A stretch of DNA of 64,000 nucleotides from Pseudochryseolinea flava (GTDB taxonomy: Bacteria; Bacteroidota; Bacteroidia; Cytophagales; Cyclobacteriaceae): assembly GCF_003286915.1 (NCBI RefSeq), contig NZ_QMFY01000003.1, positions 372,001 to 436,000 of the forward strand, read 5' to 3'. The notes beneath the pieces were generated by a model that was given only the letters and a program-made list of their open reading frames with translations, made no database searches and had not been told where the DNA came from. The position numbers and the translations under genes were made by a program. Shown piece after piece: positions 31,636-40,978 of this stretch (positions are counted from its first letter, which is position 1; each line of letters opens with the position of its first letter).

Positions 31636-32977
31636 TTTCAAGTCACCGATTTTCCGTAGAGTCGCCTTTTTGGTCGGCTCTATTTTTCTTTTCTCTTTTT
31701 TTACTTTCTCTAGCGGTGACTGGGTTTATGCGGTGATCTTTTTAGGATTAAGCATTTACCAAGTAAAACAACTCATTGTTCACTTCGAGCGATCGAATGA
31801 TAACATTGCCTCATTCCTCGACTCGATTAAGTTCGATGATCTCTCCTATTCTTTTAAAACAGAAAGTGACGATCCCAGCGTAAAACGTCTTCATCAGGAA
31901 ATGAATGAAGCTATGATGAAGCTCCGCACTGCGCGTCGGGAGAAGGATTCAGAATTCCTTTTCTTCAAAAACATCGTCATGCATGTCGGTATCGGTTTAT
32001 TGATCTTTAAAGAGGATGGAAAGATAGAGATATTCAACAGTGCTGCGCGAAAGCTTTTGAAAGTCAATAAAGCTGAGAACATCAAAGACCTTGGTGAAGT
32101 AAGTGAAACACTTGTTAATGTATTCACCAAACTAAAAACCGGTGGCCGCGAATTGACCCGACTCAAGATCGGCGACGATATTGTTCAGTTATCTATCTAC
32201 GCCATTGAACTGACGCTGCGTGGTGAGAACCTGAAATTGATTTCCCTTCAGAACATTCAAAACGAATTGGAAGAGAAAGAAATGGAAGCATGGCAAAATC
32301 TTGTACGTGTACTCACGCACGAGATCATGAATTCTGTAACGCCAATTTCTTCACTTGCCGGTATTGTTGAAGAAGAATTAAAACCGTTCACACAAGAGAG
32401 CAATGGCGCTCAGTTAGGACAAGAACAGTTGAATGACATCCATCTTTCTCTTCAAACCATCAGTAAGCGAAGCGAAGGACTCATTCAATTTGTGAAAGAG
32501 TTTAGAAGTCTGACGAGTATTCCGAAACCGAAGCCTGTTCAGATTGAAGTTCGAACGCTGTTGGAAGAACTCACCATGCTTCATCGCAAAGAAATTTCAG
32601 ACAAGTGTATTCACCTGAAGATCTCAGTATATCCTGAGGACCTCACACTCTCTGCAGATAAGAACATGATCGAGCAAGTCATTATCAACTTGCTAAAAAA
32701 TGCGATACAAGCCTTCGACGAGACCACTGAAAATCGACAAGTGGAGATGCGGGCTTATTTGAATGAAAAATCCCGTCCTATCATCGCCATCAAAGACAAC
32801 GGAACGGGTATTGATCCGGAAGCGATGGAAAAGATTTTTATACCCTTCTTTACGACCAAGAAAACAGGCTCCGGTATTGGGCTTAGCTTGTCGCGACAAA
32901 TTATGCGACAGCATCAGGGGACACTTACGGTCAAATCAACGGTGGGTATCGGTACCGAGTTCGCGATGCGGTTCTAG
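31625..32977 (+). CDS. Membrane sensor histidine kinase (NtrY-like)
   Basis: A 450-residue kinase. Two membrane helices lie in the first 55 residues, then a PAS-like region (GIGLLIFKEDGKIEIFNSAA), a dimerisation domain with RVLTHEIMNSVTPISSL holding the phosphorylated His, and the ATPase boxes NLLKNAIQAF, KDNGTGID and GSGIGLSLSRQIM. The start at 31625 is chosen because it precedes the first membrane helix; it overlaps the regulator gene by 11 bases, indicating coupled translation. The pair resembles the common Bacteroidota NtrX/NtrY-like system with an envelope or stress role, although the signal is unknown. Confidence 0.9.
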   Translation: MDFNFKSPIFRRVAFLVGSIFLFSFFTFSSGDWVYAVIFLGLSIYQVKQLIVHFERSNDNIASFLDSIKFDDLSYSFKTESDDPSVKRLHQEMNEAMMKLRTARREKDSEFLFFKNIVMHVGIGLLIFKEDGKIEIFNSAARKLLKVNKAENIKDLGEVSETLVNVFTKLKTGGRELTRLKIGDDIVQLSIYAIELTLRGENLKLISLQNIQNELEEKEMEAWQNLVRVLTHEIMNSVTPISSLAGIVEEELKPFTQESNGAQLGQEQLNDIHLSLQTISKRSEGLIQFVKEFRSLTSIPKPKPVQIEVRTLLEELTMLHRKEISDKCIHLKISVYPEDLTLSADKNMIEQVIINLLKNAIQAFDETTENRQVEMRAYLNEKSRPIIAIKDNGTGIDPEAMEKIFIPFFTTKKTGSGIGLSLSRQIMRQHQGTLTVKSTVGIGTEFAMRF

Positions 32978-33106
32978 CGGCATCCCTTTTTGAATGGTTG
33001 CTATTGGACTGGCTACGGAAGTTAATTTGCATGAATTACCAATTCCTGCCCCAAGTTTTCCACTTTTAAAAGAAACTGATACATTTACGAAACAGTTAAG
33101 CTACTT

Positions 33107-33349
33107 ATGCAAGACATCCCTCAGAAAGTCACTCGAATTTTAACAGATAAGCTTGGTATCGCTGAGTCCGAAATCACACCGGAGGCAAATTTTGTAAAAG
33201 ACCTCGGTATTGATTCCTTAGACTATGCGGAGATTGTGATGGAGTTTGAGCAAACCTTCGACATTAGAATACCTGATGACGATGCTGAAAAGCTTCAGAC
33301 CTATGGCCAAGCCGTGAAGTACATTCAAGAAAAGATTTCGAACAAGTAA
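33107..33349 (+). CDS. Acyl carrier protein
   Basis: An 80-residue acyl carrier protein with the phosphopantetheine site GIDSLDYAE (Ser37), an acidic composition and four-helix pattern (TRILTDKLGIAESEITPEAN). It resembles AcpP but is isolated from fab genes, so it may serve a specialised pathway. It is convergent with the YopX-like gene, with adjoining ends and no spacer. Confidence 0.88.
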   Translation: MQDIPQKVTRILTDKLGIAESEITPEANFVKDLGIDSLDYAEIVMEFEQTFDIRIPDDDAEKLQTYGQAVKYIQEKISNK

Positions 33350-33700
33350 TCACGTTTTTTTTGCCTTTGATTCAAGATGGTTCCATAATCTGGTAGCGTC
33401 TTCCATCAATGCCCGGTGAAAGGATTGCTCGCTTCCGTCAGCAAGGTTTTTGATCGACCAGCCATTGCGCTGGTCATCCCAAAAGATGTAATAACGCGCG
33501 CCCGATATCATTACAACATCAAGTTCGTAAAGTTCCTCGCCTTGCTTGTCCACAAGCCCTGTGAATTGCAATAAGTGATGATCTTGTTTTATCAACTCAC
33601 CCTTTACGCAGTCTATCGCATGCAGCCTCATCATGAGACCGGTGCTTTTATTCCAGGCTTTAAATTTCAGTTTCCGAGGTCTATCGAAATTCTTCTCCAT
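33350..33700 (-). CDS. YopX-domain-like protein
   Basis: A 116-residue protein resembling the YopX family: LKFKAWNKSTGLMMRLHAI near the start, LLQFTGLVDKQGEELYELDVV in the middle, and a beta-rich tail. YopX proteins are usually phage-borne and of unknown biochemical role. No other phage genes are nearby, so this may be a remnant or a domesticated copy. Its stop codon touches the end of the acyl carrier protein gene on the other strand. Confidence 0.6.
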   Translation of the reverse strand: MEKNFDRPRKLKFKAWNKSTGLMMRLHAIDCVKGELIKQDHHLLQFTGLVDKQGEELYELDVVMISGARYYIFWDDQRNGWSIKNLADGSEQSFHRALMEDATRLWNHLESKAKKT

Positions 33701-33714
33701 AAAAATTAGTAACG

Positions 33715-34629
33715 TTGGGTGTGGAAACGCGCAGCAAAAAAGTAATGTTCATCGTCAACAAATTTGCCGGCACGGGTTATCAGCCTGCCGTCGAGGGCAA
33801 GATGATTGAGGTCAGCGAACGTCATGATGTTGAATGTACGATTGAATTTACAAGAAGTCCAGGACATGCCACGGAGTTAGCACAAGCAGCCGTAAAAGAA
33901 CATTTCGATGCTGTTGTCGCCGTCGGTGGTGATGGCACAATCAATGAAGTGGCAAGAGGTCTGGTGCGAAGTTCCGTCCCCATGGGCATTATCCCACGTG
34001 GGTCTGGCAATGGCCTATCGCGACATCTTGGTATTCCACTGAAACTTCACGACGCCATCAACGCTGTGTTTCGAAGCTCTCCTGTAGCCGTCGATACGTT
34101 TACCGTTAACGACAAGCTCTCGCTGAACGTATCGGGTATAGGCTTCGATGGTCATATTGCAAATCTATTTGGCGGCAAAACAAAACGCGGCCTCACAGGA
34201 TATACCAAACTTACAATTAGTGAATTCCTACAATTCAAAGAATTCGATGCAAGCGTACTTGTCGACGGGAATCCAGTCGATGCACATGCATTTATTATTG
34301 CAGTAGCAAATTCCTCGCAGTATGGTAACAATGCGCGCATTGCCCCTGCAGCTTCGGTGTGCGATGGCCTTTTGCACCTGAACATCATTCGCAAAGTTCC
34401 CATGTATCGACTCGATGTCGTTTATGCAGTTTTCGCAGGAAACATTGAGCGCTCTTCCTTTTGTCAGATTGTTGCAGGACAAAAAATTACTATCAAGACA
34501 ACAAAACCTATCGCCTACCATGTCGATGGCGAGCCGTGTGGACACCATGATAACTTTCAGATTACTATCAATCCGTCGTCCCTCAAAGTTTTAGTTCCCG
34601 ACCAAAGCCCGCGCAAGCACAAGATTTAA
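33715..34629 (+). CDS. Diacylglycerol/lipid kinase (DagK/YegS family)
   Basis: A 304-residue lipid kinase. The nucleotide-binding motif VAVGGDGTINEVARG (GGDGT, 71-75) and PRGSGNGLSRHLGIP (94-108) are diagnostic of the diacylglycerol kinase catalytic domain. The C-terminal half is a beta domain (YHVDGEPCGHHDN). It phosphorylates a lipid such as diacylglycerol or sphingosine-like substrate; the exact one is unclear. The start may be TTG 33715 or GTG 33721, as no ATG is in position. Confidence 0.88.
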   Translation: MGVETRSKKVMFIVNKFAGTGYQPAVEGKMIEVSERHDVECTIEFTRSPGHATELAQAAVKEHFDAVVAVGGDGTINEVARGLVRSSVPMGIIPRGSGNGLSRHLGIPLKLHDAINAVFRSSPVAVDTFTVNDKLSLNVSGIGFDGHIANLFGGKTKRGLTGYTKLTISEFLQFKEFDASVLVDGNPVDAHAFIIAVANSSQYGNNARIAPAASVCDGLLHLNIIRKVPMYRLDVVYAVFAGNIERSSFCQIVAGQKITIKTTKPIAYHVDGEPCGHHDNFQITINPSSLKVLVPDQSPRKHKI

Positions 34630-34797
34630 TTCCACTTCCTAGCGTTTTTAACCTCTTTGATTCTCGTATTACCAGTGCTGTAAATCCCTGCAATGGGGTG
34701 AACACCGAAGAAGATTTTTCATTTAACTTCGTTTGTCGTGCTTCAGCTAACAACGCTGACTCACTTTTCAATTCCAATTCACCCAACCCAACAAATT

Positions 34798-35925
34798 ATG
34801 ATCAGAATACTTTCGACATTGTTCTTTTTAACATGTCTCTCGCTTTGCACTATTGCTCAGGTGCTCACGATGCCGCCCAGTGGTGGCAATCAAAAATCAA
34901 GTATCACGCAATGGATCGGCTTAGTATCTGTAACGATTAACTACAGTAGTCCTGATGTGCATGGTCCGAATGGCGAAGATCGTACTGGCCACATCTGGGG
35001 CGAACTTGTACACTATGGCTACATCGACCAAGGCTACGGCCCTGCGCGCTCGGCCCCATGGAGAGCGGGTGCAAATGAAAACACAACCATCACATTCTCA
35101 CACGATGTGACAGTGCAAGGCAAATCGCTCAAAGCAGGAACGTATGGACTCTTTCTTGAGGTCGCACAAAATGGTCCTTCGAAATGGATCTTCTCCAGCA
35201 ACACAACATCATGGGGAAGTTATTACTACAATTCCGCCGAAGATGTTCTCCGCGTAGAGACCAATCTCGTAGACGCACCCTATACGGAATGGTTAACGTT
35301 CGGTTTTGATGAGCGTCTGCAAAATTCTGCGGTAGCATATTTACAATGGGAGAAGAAACGTGTACCCATGAAGATCGACGTTCCGAATGGCAATGACCTT
35401 TATGTGAAAAAATTCCGTGCTGATCTCAACGGTACCACTACTGGTTTCCGCTACCAAGGTTATACGGAGGCTGCACAATTTTGCGCACAGAACAAAATCA
35501 ATCTACCGGAAGCATTGATGTGGGCAGATTCGGCCATTAGCCATCCGTTTATCGGACGTGAGATGTTTTCAACATTGCAAACCAAGGCACAAGTATTGAT
35601 GGCGATGGGAAGAGATCAAGAAGCAGAAGCTATTATGCAAAAAGCGATTAAACATCCTACTGCTTCCGTTGCCGACGTTCATCAATATGCTAGAGCGATA
35701 TTGGCTGCAGGGAAAAATGACAAGGCGTTGGCGATATTCAAACTCAACAAGCAACTGCATCCCGAAGATAAATTTACAACACACGTAGGGCTTGCGCGCG
35801 GCTATACCGCTGTGGGCGATAAGAAAAATGCAATCAAAAATTGGGAGATCGCCATTCAGAATCTTCCTGCCAATCAGAAAAATTATTTATCGTTTTATGA
35901 AGGCGAACTTAAAAAATTAAAGTGA
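34798..35925 (+). CDS. Exported DUF2911 protein with TPR-like tail
   Basis: A 375-residue exported protein. The signal peptide begins at 34798 (IRILSTLFFLTCLSLCTIAQ); an earlier in-frame ATG lies in a region without such a feature. Residues about 35-190 match DUF2911: VTINYSSPDVHG, WRAGANENTTITFSHDVTV and GTYGLFLEV are typical. The C-terminal 150 residues contain TPR-like helix pairs (KAQVLMAMGRDQEAEAIM, RGYTAVGDKKNAIKNWEIA). It is common in Bacteroidota and of unknown function. Its stop overlaps the convergent kinase gene by nine bases. Confidence 0.82.
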   Translation: MIRILSTLFFLTCLSLCTIAQVLTMPPSGGNQKSSITQWIGLVSVTINYSSPDVHGPNGEDRTGHIWGELVHYGYIDQGYGPARSAPWRAGANENTTITFSHDVTVQGKSLKAGTYGLFLEVAQNGPSKWIFSSNTTSWGSYYYNSAEDVLRVETNLVDAPYTEWLTFGFDERLQNSAVAYLQWEKKRVPMKIDVPNGNDLYVKKFRADLNGTTTGFRYQGYTEAAQFCAQNKINLPEALMWADSAISHPFIGREMFSTLQTKAQVLMAMGRDQEAEAIMQKAIKHPTASVADVHQYARAILAAGKNDKALAIFKLNKQLHPEDKFTTHVGLARGYTAVGDKKNAIKNWEIAIQNLPANQKNYLSFYEGELKKLK

Positions 35926-37857
35926 GTGTGAATACACCGCTTCCCTCTTGACGGCAACGGTGATGCGTTTGAGTGTGAACACAAAAGTAGATCCTTTTCC
36001 TATCTCGCTGTTTACCCAAATCGCGCCACCGTTCTTCTCTACAAATTCTTTCGTGAGCAACAACCCAATACCGATTCCTTTTTCCTTTTGCGTTCCTGGA
36101 TTTGTAAAGTGTGTTTCTGGTCTAAACAACTTACCAACGTCACGCGCGTTCATACCTACGCCACTATCAGAAACCGAAATTTCCACTTGTCCGTCCACCA
36201 AACGTTGACGAACCAGAATACTTCCACCTGACAAACTAAATTTGATTGCGTTGGCAATAAGATTTCTAAATACTAATCGGATATGGTTTTTATCAGCATG
36301 AACGTATAATTGATCCTCAATTTCATTCACAATCGTGATGTTCTTCGCTTTGCTGATTTCGTGGAACAACTTTATCTTTTCATCTACCAACGAGCGCACT
36401 TGAAAAGTTTCAGGATTGACTTGCAAACCTTTCAACTGTGATTGCGCCCAGTACAACAGATTATCCAAATTTTCTTGTACAGACTCGAGCGTATGTTTAA
36501 GATTTTTAGCCACAGGCATAAACTCATCTTTCGACAGCGCACCTTCAATAACAAGATCCATCAAACCTTTTAAACTTGACAACGGACTTCTCAAATCATG
36601 ACTAATGATGGAGAACAGTTTATCTTTCGCAACGTTCAAGCTTCCCAATTCACGGGCCTGTCTTTCAATCTCGGCATTTTTCTCTTCGAGTCTTATGTTT
36701 GCTTTCTTCTTGACTTGATAGTTAAACAACAACACGAACGCCAGCAGCACGAACAAACTCAGCGATCCAATGTAGAAATACATCCATACACGTTGGCTAT
36801 TGATTTCTTCTTGTTTAAGCTGCGCTTCTTTCGTAAGCAGTTCAATCTTCGTTTCCTTCATTTCCGAATCGAAGCGTGCTTGCATCAAGGATACCTGTTC
36901 GCTGTTGCGTTGATCATTAAGGGAATCGTGGATCTGAATATAATGTACCTGATATTCGAAAGCTTTTTTGAGATCGTTTCGCGCCATGTACACTTCGACA
37001 ATCAGTTTACACGTGCGCTCCAATTCATCCTTGTGCTCGTAGCGTTTCGAAACCTCTAATGTTTCGAGAAGGTACGGCAACGCTTTGTCATATTGCTTCC
37101 GCTCCACATAAACCTTTCCCATCCGATGTAAAACAGATGCAAGTAAGAACGTATTATTTAAGGATGTGGCAGCGCTATACACTTCGCGGTATTTCTGTAT
37201 TGCTTGTTCGTAGCGACGGAAGTGTAAATCGACATCACCTAAAGAGCGTGTAGCGGTCGCTACGATATATTGATTATTGATCAGCTTACCCAACACGAGT
37301 GCGCGGTTGGCGTATCGTATAGTGGAGTCGTATTGTTCGAGACTGATGTATGTAAACGCAATATTCGTGAAGCATCGCGCGGTGGTAGCTTTATCGTTGG
37401 CCGACGTACTAAACTCCATTGCTTTTGTAAAGTTTTCGATGGCTTGGGTGTATTGCTTTTGCTCGTACAAAAAGGCGGCGATGTGATTGTAGCAATTCGC
37501 GATTCCGGCACGATCGTTCAACGATTCGTAAATCCGCAATGATTCTGTTGATAGTTTGAAAGCGCGAGAGTAGTCGCCACGACGGTAATGGATCCAGGCA
37601 AGGTTCTCAAGTGCCTTACCCATCCCACGATTATAGCCGAGCACACGCGCCAGATCGCGCGCCTGTCGGGCGTAAGGAAAGGCTTTACGCGCATCGCGAT
37701 CGCGGATAATCGTCACCAATTCGTTCAGCAACTGCACCTTTATAGTGTCTTCGTGCGAATTATTGATAAATACCTCTAGGCTGTCTGCCTTATCTCGTTG
37801 AGAAAAAGCAGCAGTAGGTATCATCAATAGCACGATGAGCAGTCCTCTGGGAAACAT
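35917..37857 (-). CDS. TPR sensor histidine kinase
   Basis: A 646-residue sensor kinase with a signal peptide (first 20 residues, TAAFSQ), a large periplasmic TPR region (residues 40-330, for example ALENLAWIHYRRGDYSRAF), one membrane helix (about 355-375, YIGSLSLFVLLAFVLLF), a coiled segment, a HisKA dimerisation domain (FSIISHDLRSPLSSLKG) and a HATPase domain (LIANAIKFSLSGG, VSDSGVGMN, KGIGIGLLLTKEFV). This layout is common in Cytophagales, where the TPR region likely senses protein or peptide ligands. No response regulator is adjacent, so its partner is elsewhere. Confidence 0.9.
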   Translation of the reverse strand: MFPRGLLIVLLMIPTAAFSQRDKADSLEVFINNSHEDTIKVQLLNELVTIIRDRDARKAFPYARQARDLARVLGYNRGMGKALENLAWIHYRRGDYSRAFKLSTESLRIYESLNDRAGIANCYNHIAAFLYEQKQYTQAIENFTKAMEFSTSANDKATTARCFTNIAFTYISLEQYDSTIRYANRALVLGKLINNQYIVATATRSLGDVDLHFRRYEQAIQKYREVYSAATSLNNTFLLASVLHRMGKVYVERKQYDKALPYLLETLEVSKRYEHKDELERTCKLIVEVYMARNDLKKAFEYQVHYIQIHDSLNDQRNSEQVSLMQARFDSEMKETKIELLTKEAQLKQEEINSQRVWMYFYIGSLSLFVLLAFVLLFNYQVKKKANIRLEEKNAEIERQARELGSLNVAKDKLFSIISHDLRSPLSSLKGLMDLVIEGALSKDEFMPVAKNLKHTLESVQENLDNLLYWAQSQLKGLQVNPETFQVRSLVDEKIKLFHEISKAKNITIVNEIEDQLYVHADKNHIRLVFRNLIANAIKFSLSGGSILVRQRLVDGQVEISVSDSGVGMNARDVGKLFRPETHFTNPGTQKEKGIGIGLLLTKEFVEKNGGAIWVNSEIGKGSTFVFTLKRITVAVKREAVYSHSL

Positions 37858-38170
37858 AATGGGTTAAAGACTCTCTGTATACCGTGAAACTACGTAAGTG
37901 TGACTTGCAAAAGCTACTCAAAAGCGGTTCAAAACCTACATGTGGACGGTGAACCCCAAAATCAAAAAAAACTGCTATAAGGCATTTAAAACACTTCTAA
38001 AGAGTCTATAAGAAAAGATGGCAGCGTAAGCTTGCAAAAAATGGAAATTGAGGCGATTATCTTTCGCGATCGGTTACCCACACAATGATGCGGCACGCAC
38101 GCGACTAGACTACATGCATTGCTATAACGAAGAAAAAAAGAAGGCCTTTGCACGCAGGTCCTAGAGAATA
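37858..38170. other. Gene-free stretch between kinase and importer operon
   Basis: No gene or repeat recognised. It is AT-rich and would contain the kinase promoter. Confidence 0.5.
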
Positions 38171-38206
38171 AAAAAAGGACCGTCACTAACGACGGCCCCT
38201 TTTATA
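38171..38206. terminator. Terminator at the end of the SusCD operon
   Basis: AAAAGG-A-CCGTC pairs with GACGG-C-CCCTTTT around a six-base loop (ACTAAC). It lies 20 bases past the last gene of the importer operon; the T tracts at both ends allow use from either side. Confidence 0.75.
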
Positions 38207-38225
38207 AATTTAGCGGCCTATTTTA

Positions 38226-38747
38226 TCAATGCTCATCAGCTAAGAAACCAGTTCTGCGATAGCCAGACACCTGAAGTGTTTCTCCAAGGTCTTCAAGCCA
38301 GAGATCAAAATAGATACTATCTGCAACAACACCTGCGTTAGTCGTAACAGCATCGCGGACGATTTTGCCGTTTTTAACAACGACCTTAATTCTGAAAGGA
38401 GGATCTTCTTCATCTTCACCTTCATATTCAATGATGTTCATCAAGGTATCAGCGCTACCAAATGTTCCTGCTGCTACGTCCATCTTTGCTTTAACACGAA
38501 AATTACGTGCGTTATCTTCATCCGTAATAATCAGTTCGGTTGCAGACTGTGACGCAGTGGTAGCCGTTAACAAACGCGTATAGCCCAAACCGAGTGGGTC
38601 ATGCCCAGCCAATTCATGGTTATATTCTACAAACCATTCGCCACTCAACTCATTGTTTGCTGCTGCTCCTGGATCAATGTCATCCGTCTTACACGACGCC
38701 AGTGAAAGCATCAAGAGGGAAACCAGTATCAATATATTATTCTTCAT
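38226..38747 (-). CDS. SusCD-associated lipoprotein, lipid-binding-protein-like
   Basis: A 173-residue lipoprotein with a lipobox ending LSLASC (Cys19) followed by KTDDIDPG. The mature domain starts with ELSGEWFVEYNHELAGHD and continues with beta strands (TELIITDEDNARNFRVKAKM, FRIKVVVKNGKIV). It matches the SusE-position proteins grouped as Lipid_bd (PF12888). It is the fourth and last gene of the susC-susD operon. In the related BT_2261-BT_2264 cluster of Bacteroides the equivalent lipoprotein sits on the outer-membrane importer. A similar position is inferred here. Confidence 0.7.
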   Translation of the reverse strand: MKNNILILVSLLMLSLASCKTDDIDPGAAANNELSGEWFVEYNHELAGHDPLGLGYTRLLTATTASQSATELIITDEDNARNFRVKAKMDVAAGTFGSADTLMNIIEYEGEDEEDPPFRIKVVVKNGKIVRDAVTTNAGVVADSIYFDLWLEDLGETLQVSGYRRTGFLADEH

Positions 38748-38758
38748 GTCAGTGAAAA

Positions 38759-39397
38759 TTATTGTGTGAGTTTGAATGTATAGGTAAAATTCTGTGGAAG
38801 AATTCGCACAAAAAATTGTTTTGTGCCTGGTGTGTAATTGGCTTCAACGGTTTCAACACCGAAGCCAGCAGCGAAGGTCTGCGGAATAACGGTCATCTCA
38901 TCACCGTCCATTTGGAAATACAATGGAAACACGCCACCGAACCCCATATCGGATCCTAAAAACAGATTTGTTGTACCTTCCACTAAAGAGATCGTACCTG
39001 TACGTGATGCATTATTTGCATCGACAATACTTCCAACCACATTCGTTGGTACAATCGTTGGATCATAAACAACTACCTCTTGTGTCGCTGTACCAGCGTA
39101 TCCATCTGAATTTACGGCAGAATACACAACACTGTAAATTCCCGGAACATTCATATTAAGATCTGTATCAATGGTCGGTTCCAATTCCGTTTCGCCTTCC
39201 ATCACGATAGCATCGGGGGCGAAGTCGTCACCAACTTCTACCACTACATTTTCGCCATCCACGATTTCAAATGATGGAAAATAGGTGACTGTTGACACTC
39301 CAACAGAATCACCGTCCGAGTCACACGCGGAGGTTATCGCAAACAGGGCAACAATGCCTACTGCGATGCGTAACTTTGTATGAATAAAGTTCTTCAT
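38759..39397 (-). CDS. SusCD-associated lipoprotein with DUF5011/DUF5012-like domains
   Basis: A 212-residue lipoprotein (lipobox ITSAC, Cys25). The first part is an immunoglobulin-like domain (FEIVDGENVVVEVGDDFAPD, VPGIYSVVYSAVNSDGYAG), typical of DUF5011, and the second half is a beta-barrel-like domain ending FFVRILPQNFTYTFKLTQ. It is the third gene of the operon. The pair of lipoproteins behind SusC and SusD resembles BT_2262 and BT_2261, which flank a structurally characterised peptide-binding SusCD complex. Confidence 0.72.
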   Translation of the reverse strand: MKNFIHTKLRIAVGIVALFAITSACDSDGDSVGVSTVTYFPSFEIVDGENVVVEVGDDFAPDAIVMEGETELEPTIDTDLNMNVPGIYSVVYSAVNSDGYAGTATQEVVVYDPTIVPTNVVGSIVDANNASRTGTISLVEGTTNLFLGSDMGFGGVFPLYFQMDGDEMTVIPQTFAAGFGVETVEANYTPGTKQFFVRILPQNFTYTFKLTQ

Positions 39398-39414
39398 GTA
39401 ATTCTAAATTTAGT

Positions 39415-40977
39415 TTAGTTGACGTCCCACCAGAGCTTGTCAGTTGCACGCGTCTGCTGCGCTGGGAAATTTGCATTCGAAACAGACTCAGATTCTGGAA
39501 GCAAATATCTTCTGATGTAACCGGTCCCCAGCACGGTGTTCTTCGGCAAGTACAACACAGCGCCTTCGTTACCTTGTGGCGGATCAGCATCGTAGGTACT
39601 TGTAGCCGCAATCCTTGGATGATCCAGGCGATGAACTTCGATGAAGCCTTCGTATGGATTTACATTGGCTAAACCAGCCCATTTCTGAACGCCGATGTCA
39701 CGCAACTGACCTTCTGGCGTATCGGAGAAAGCGTAAGGTTTACCCGCTGCGAGGAAGTTTGTTTCTGCCACAGCTGCAGTAGAGCCGACACGCGCAAAGC
39801 AACTTTTCACAGCGGCATCATACAACGCCTTCGCATCTCCATCAATGATATCTTTCACGACTAATTCTGCACGGAAGAAATCTATCTCCGAAGTAGTCAA
39901 GAAGTATACTGGTCGTGTCGCATCCATGATCGGTCTGCGATTAGAGTTGTTCGGATTCGTAGCTGTTGTCGCCTTGTGATCACCATGATCTAACAAAAGA
40001 TTTCCCGCAGTGTTAGCATAGTAGGTCAGCGCTTCACGTGGGTCAGCATTGTTCGTCCAGAATTCCGACAGTGTTCTGTTCGCCACCAGGTTGATGGTTG
40101 TATTCAGATTTTGATCCTGTGCGAATAGCGGATTCTCCTTGTTCACCTCTGCTTGAAATACATCAAGCATAGCGTCTGCTGTAAGATAATTTCCTTGCTC
40201 TTCGAGGTCTTCAATAATTGCCTTAGACCAATCTGGAGCATAGTCGAGATTACGCACAGCCAATTTCAACTTCACAGAGTTCGCGAATGCAATCCAGGTA
40301 TTCATGTTACCATTGAAAATCAAATCAAGTTCTTGATCATCTTCTGGCAGCATGCTCAGCGTAGCATCGTTATCTGGATTAAAGTTTCGGTAACGCGCAA
40401 TAGCCTGATCAATAGCTGTCACCAACAGTGGATAAGCTTCTTCTCCGCGCTCGAATGCAGGATTGTAATTTTCACTAACCTGTCCTTGGAAAGCCTGTGA
40501 ATAAGGGGCTTGTCCAAAAGCATCGAACAACACTTGAAAAGAATAACTTTCCAGTACTGTCGCGATTAAGTTCAAACGAGGATCAAAAGTTTCAGTAGCA
40601 AGACTGTATTCTTTCAATTTCTGAATATCACTCAGTGCTGATGAATACATTTCAATCCACATGTTATCACCGTCATTAGCGCGCATATCCATGTCGATAA
40701 CAGTGCGATATTGGTTCGCTGTGTTGTTTTGATTGTAGTACTGGGCCCATAGCGAACCATGAAGCGCGAACGTTCCACCAACAACACTGCCTATTGAAAT
40801 CTGGATGGAAGGCAATAGGAAAACACCAGGGTTTTCTTGGATAGCGTCTGGATCATCATTCACATCAAGATAGCTATCGCACCCACTAAACAAAACGGAT
40901 AAGGAGAAGAGGATCGTTAAAGACGCCTTCGCCGCGCTCCGCATAATTATATTCTTTCTTTTCATTGCTGTTGACAT
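39415..40977 (-). CDS. SusD-like outer-membrane lipoprotein (SusD-like_2)
   Basis: A 520-residue SusD/RagB-type surface lipoprotein with a signal peptide and lipobox VLFSGC (Cys33), followed by DSYLDVNDDPDAIQENP. The alpha-helical core (ALHGSLWAQYYNQNNTANQ, ILATVL-like helices) forms the lid that captures ligand over the SusC barrel. Start 40977 lies one base past the SusC stop; MKRKN at 40965 is also possible. It is the substrate-binding partner of the neighbouring SusC protein. The companion genes suggest oligopeptides rather than a glycan, and no glycoside hydrolase gene is nearby. Confidence 0.9.
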   Translation of the reverse strand: MSTAMKRKNIIMRSAAKASLTILFSLSVLFSGCDSYLDVNDDPDAIQENPGVFLLPSIQISIGSVVGGTFALHGSLWAQYYNQNNTANQYRTVIDMDMRANDGDNMWIEMYSSALSDIQKLKEYSLATETFDPRLNLIATVLESYSFQVLFDAFGQAPYSQAFQGQVSENYNPAFERGEEAYPLLVTAIDQAIARYRNFNPDNDATLSMLPEDDQELDLIFNGNMNTWIAFANSVKLKLAVRNLDYAPDWSKAIIEDLEEQGNYLTADAMLDVFQAEVNKENPLFAQDQNLNTTINLVANRTLSEFWTNNADPREALTYYANTAGNLLLDHGDHKATTATNPNNSNRRPIMDATRPVYFLTTSEIDFFRAELVVKDIIDGDAKALYDAAVKSCFARVGSTAAVAETNFLAAGKPYAFSDTPEGQLRDIGVQKWAGLANVNPYEGFIEVHRLDHPRIAATSTYDADPPQGNEGAVLYLPKNTVLGTGYIRRYLLPESESVSNANFPAQQTRATDKLWWDVN

Positions 40978-40978
40978 T

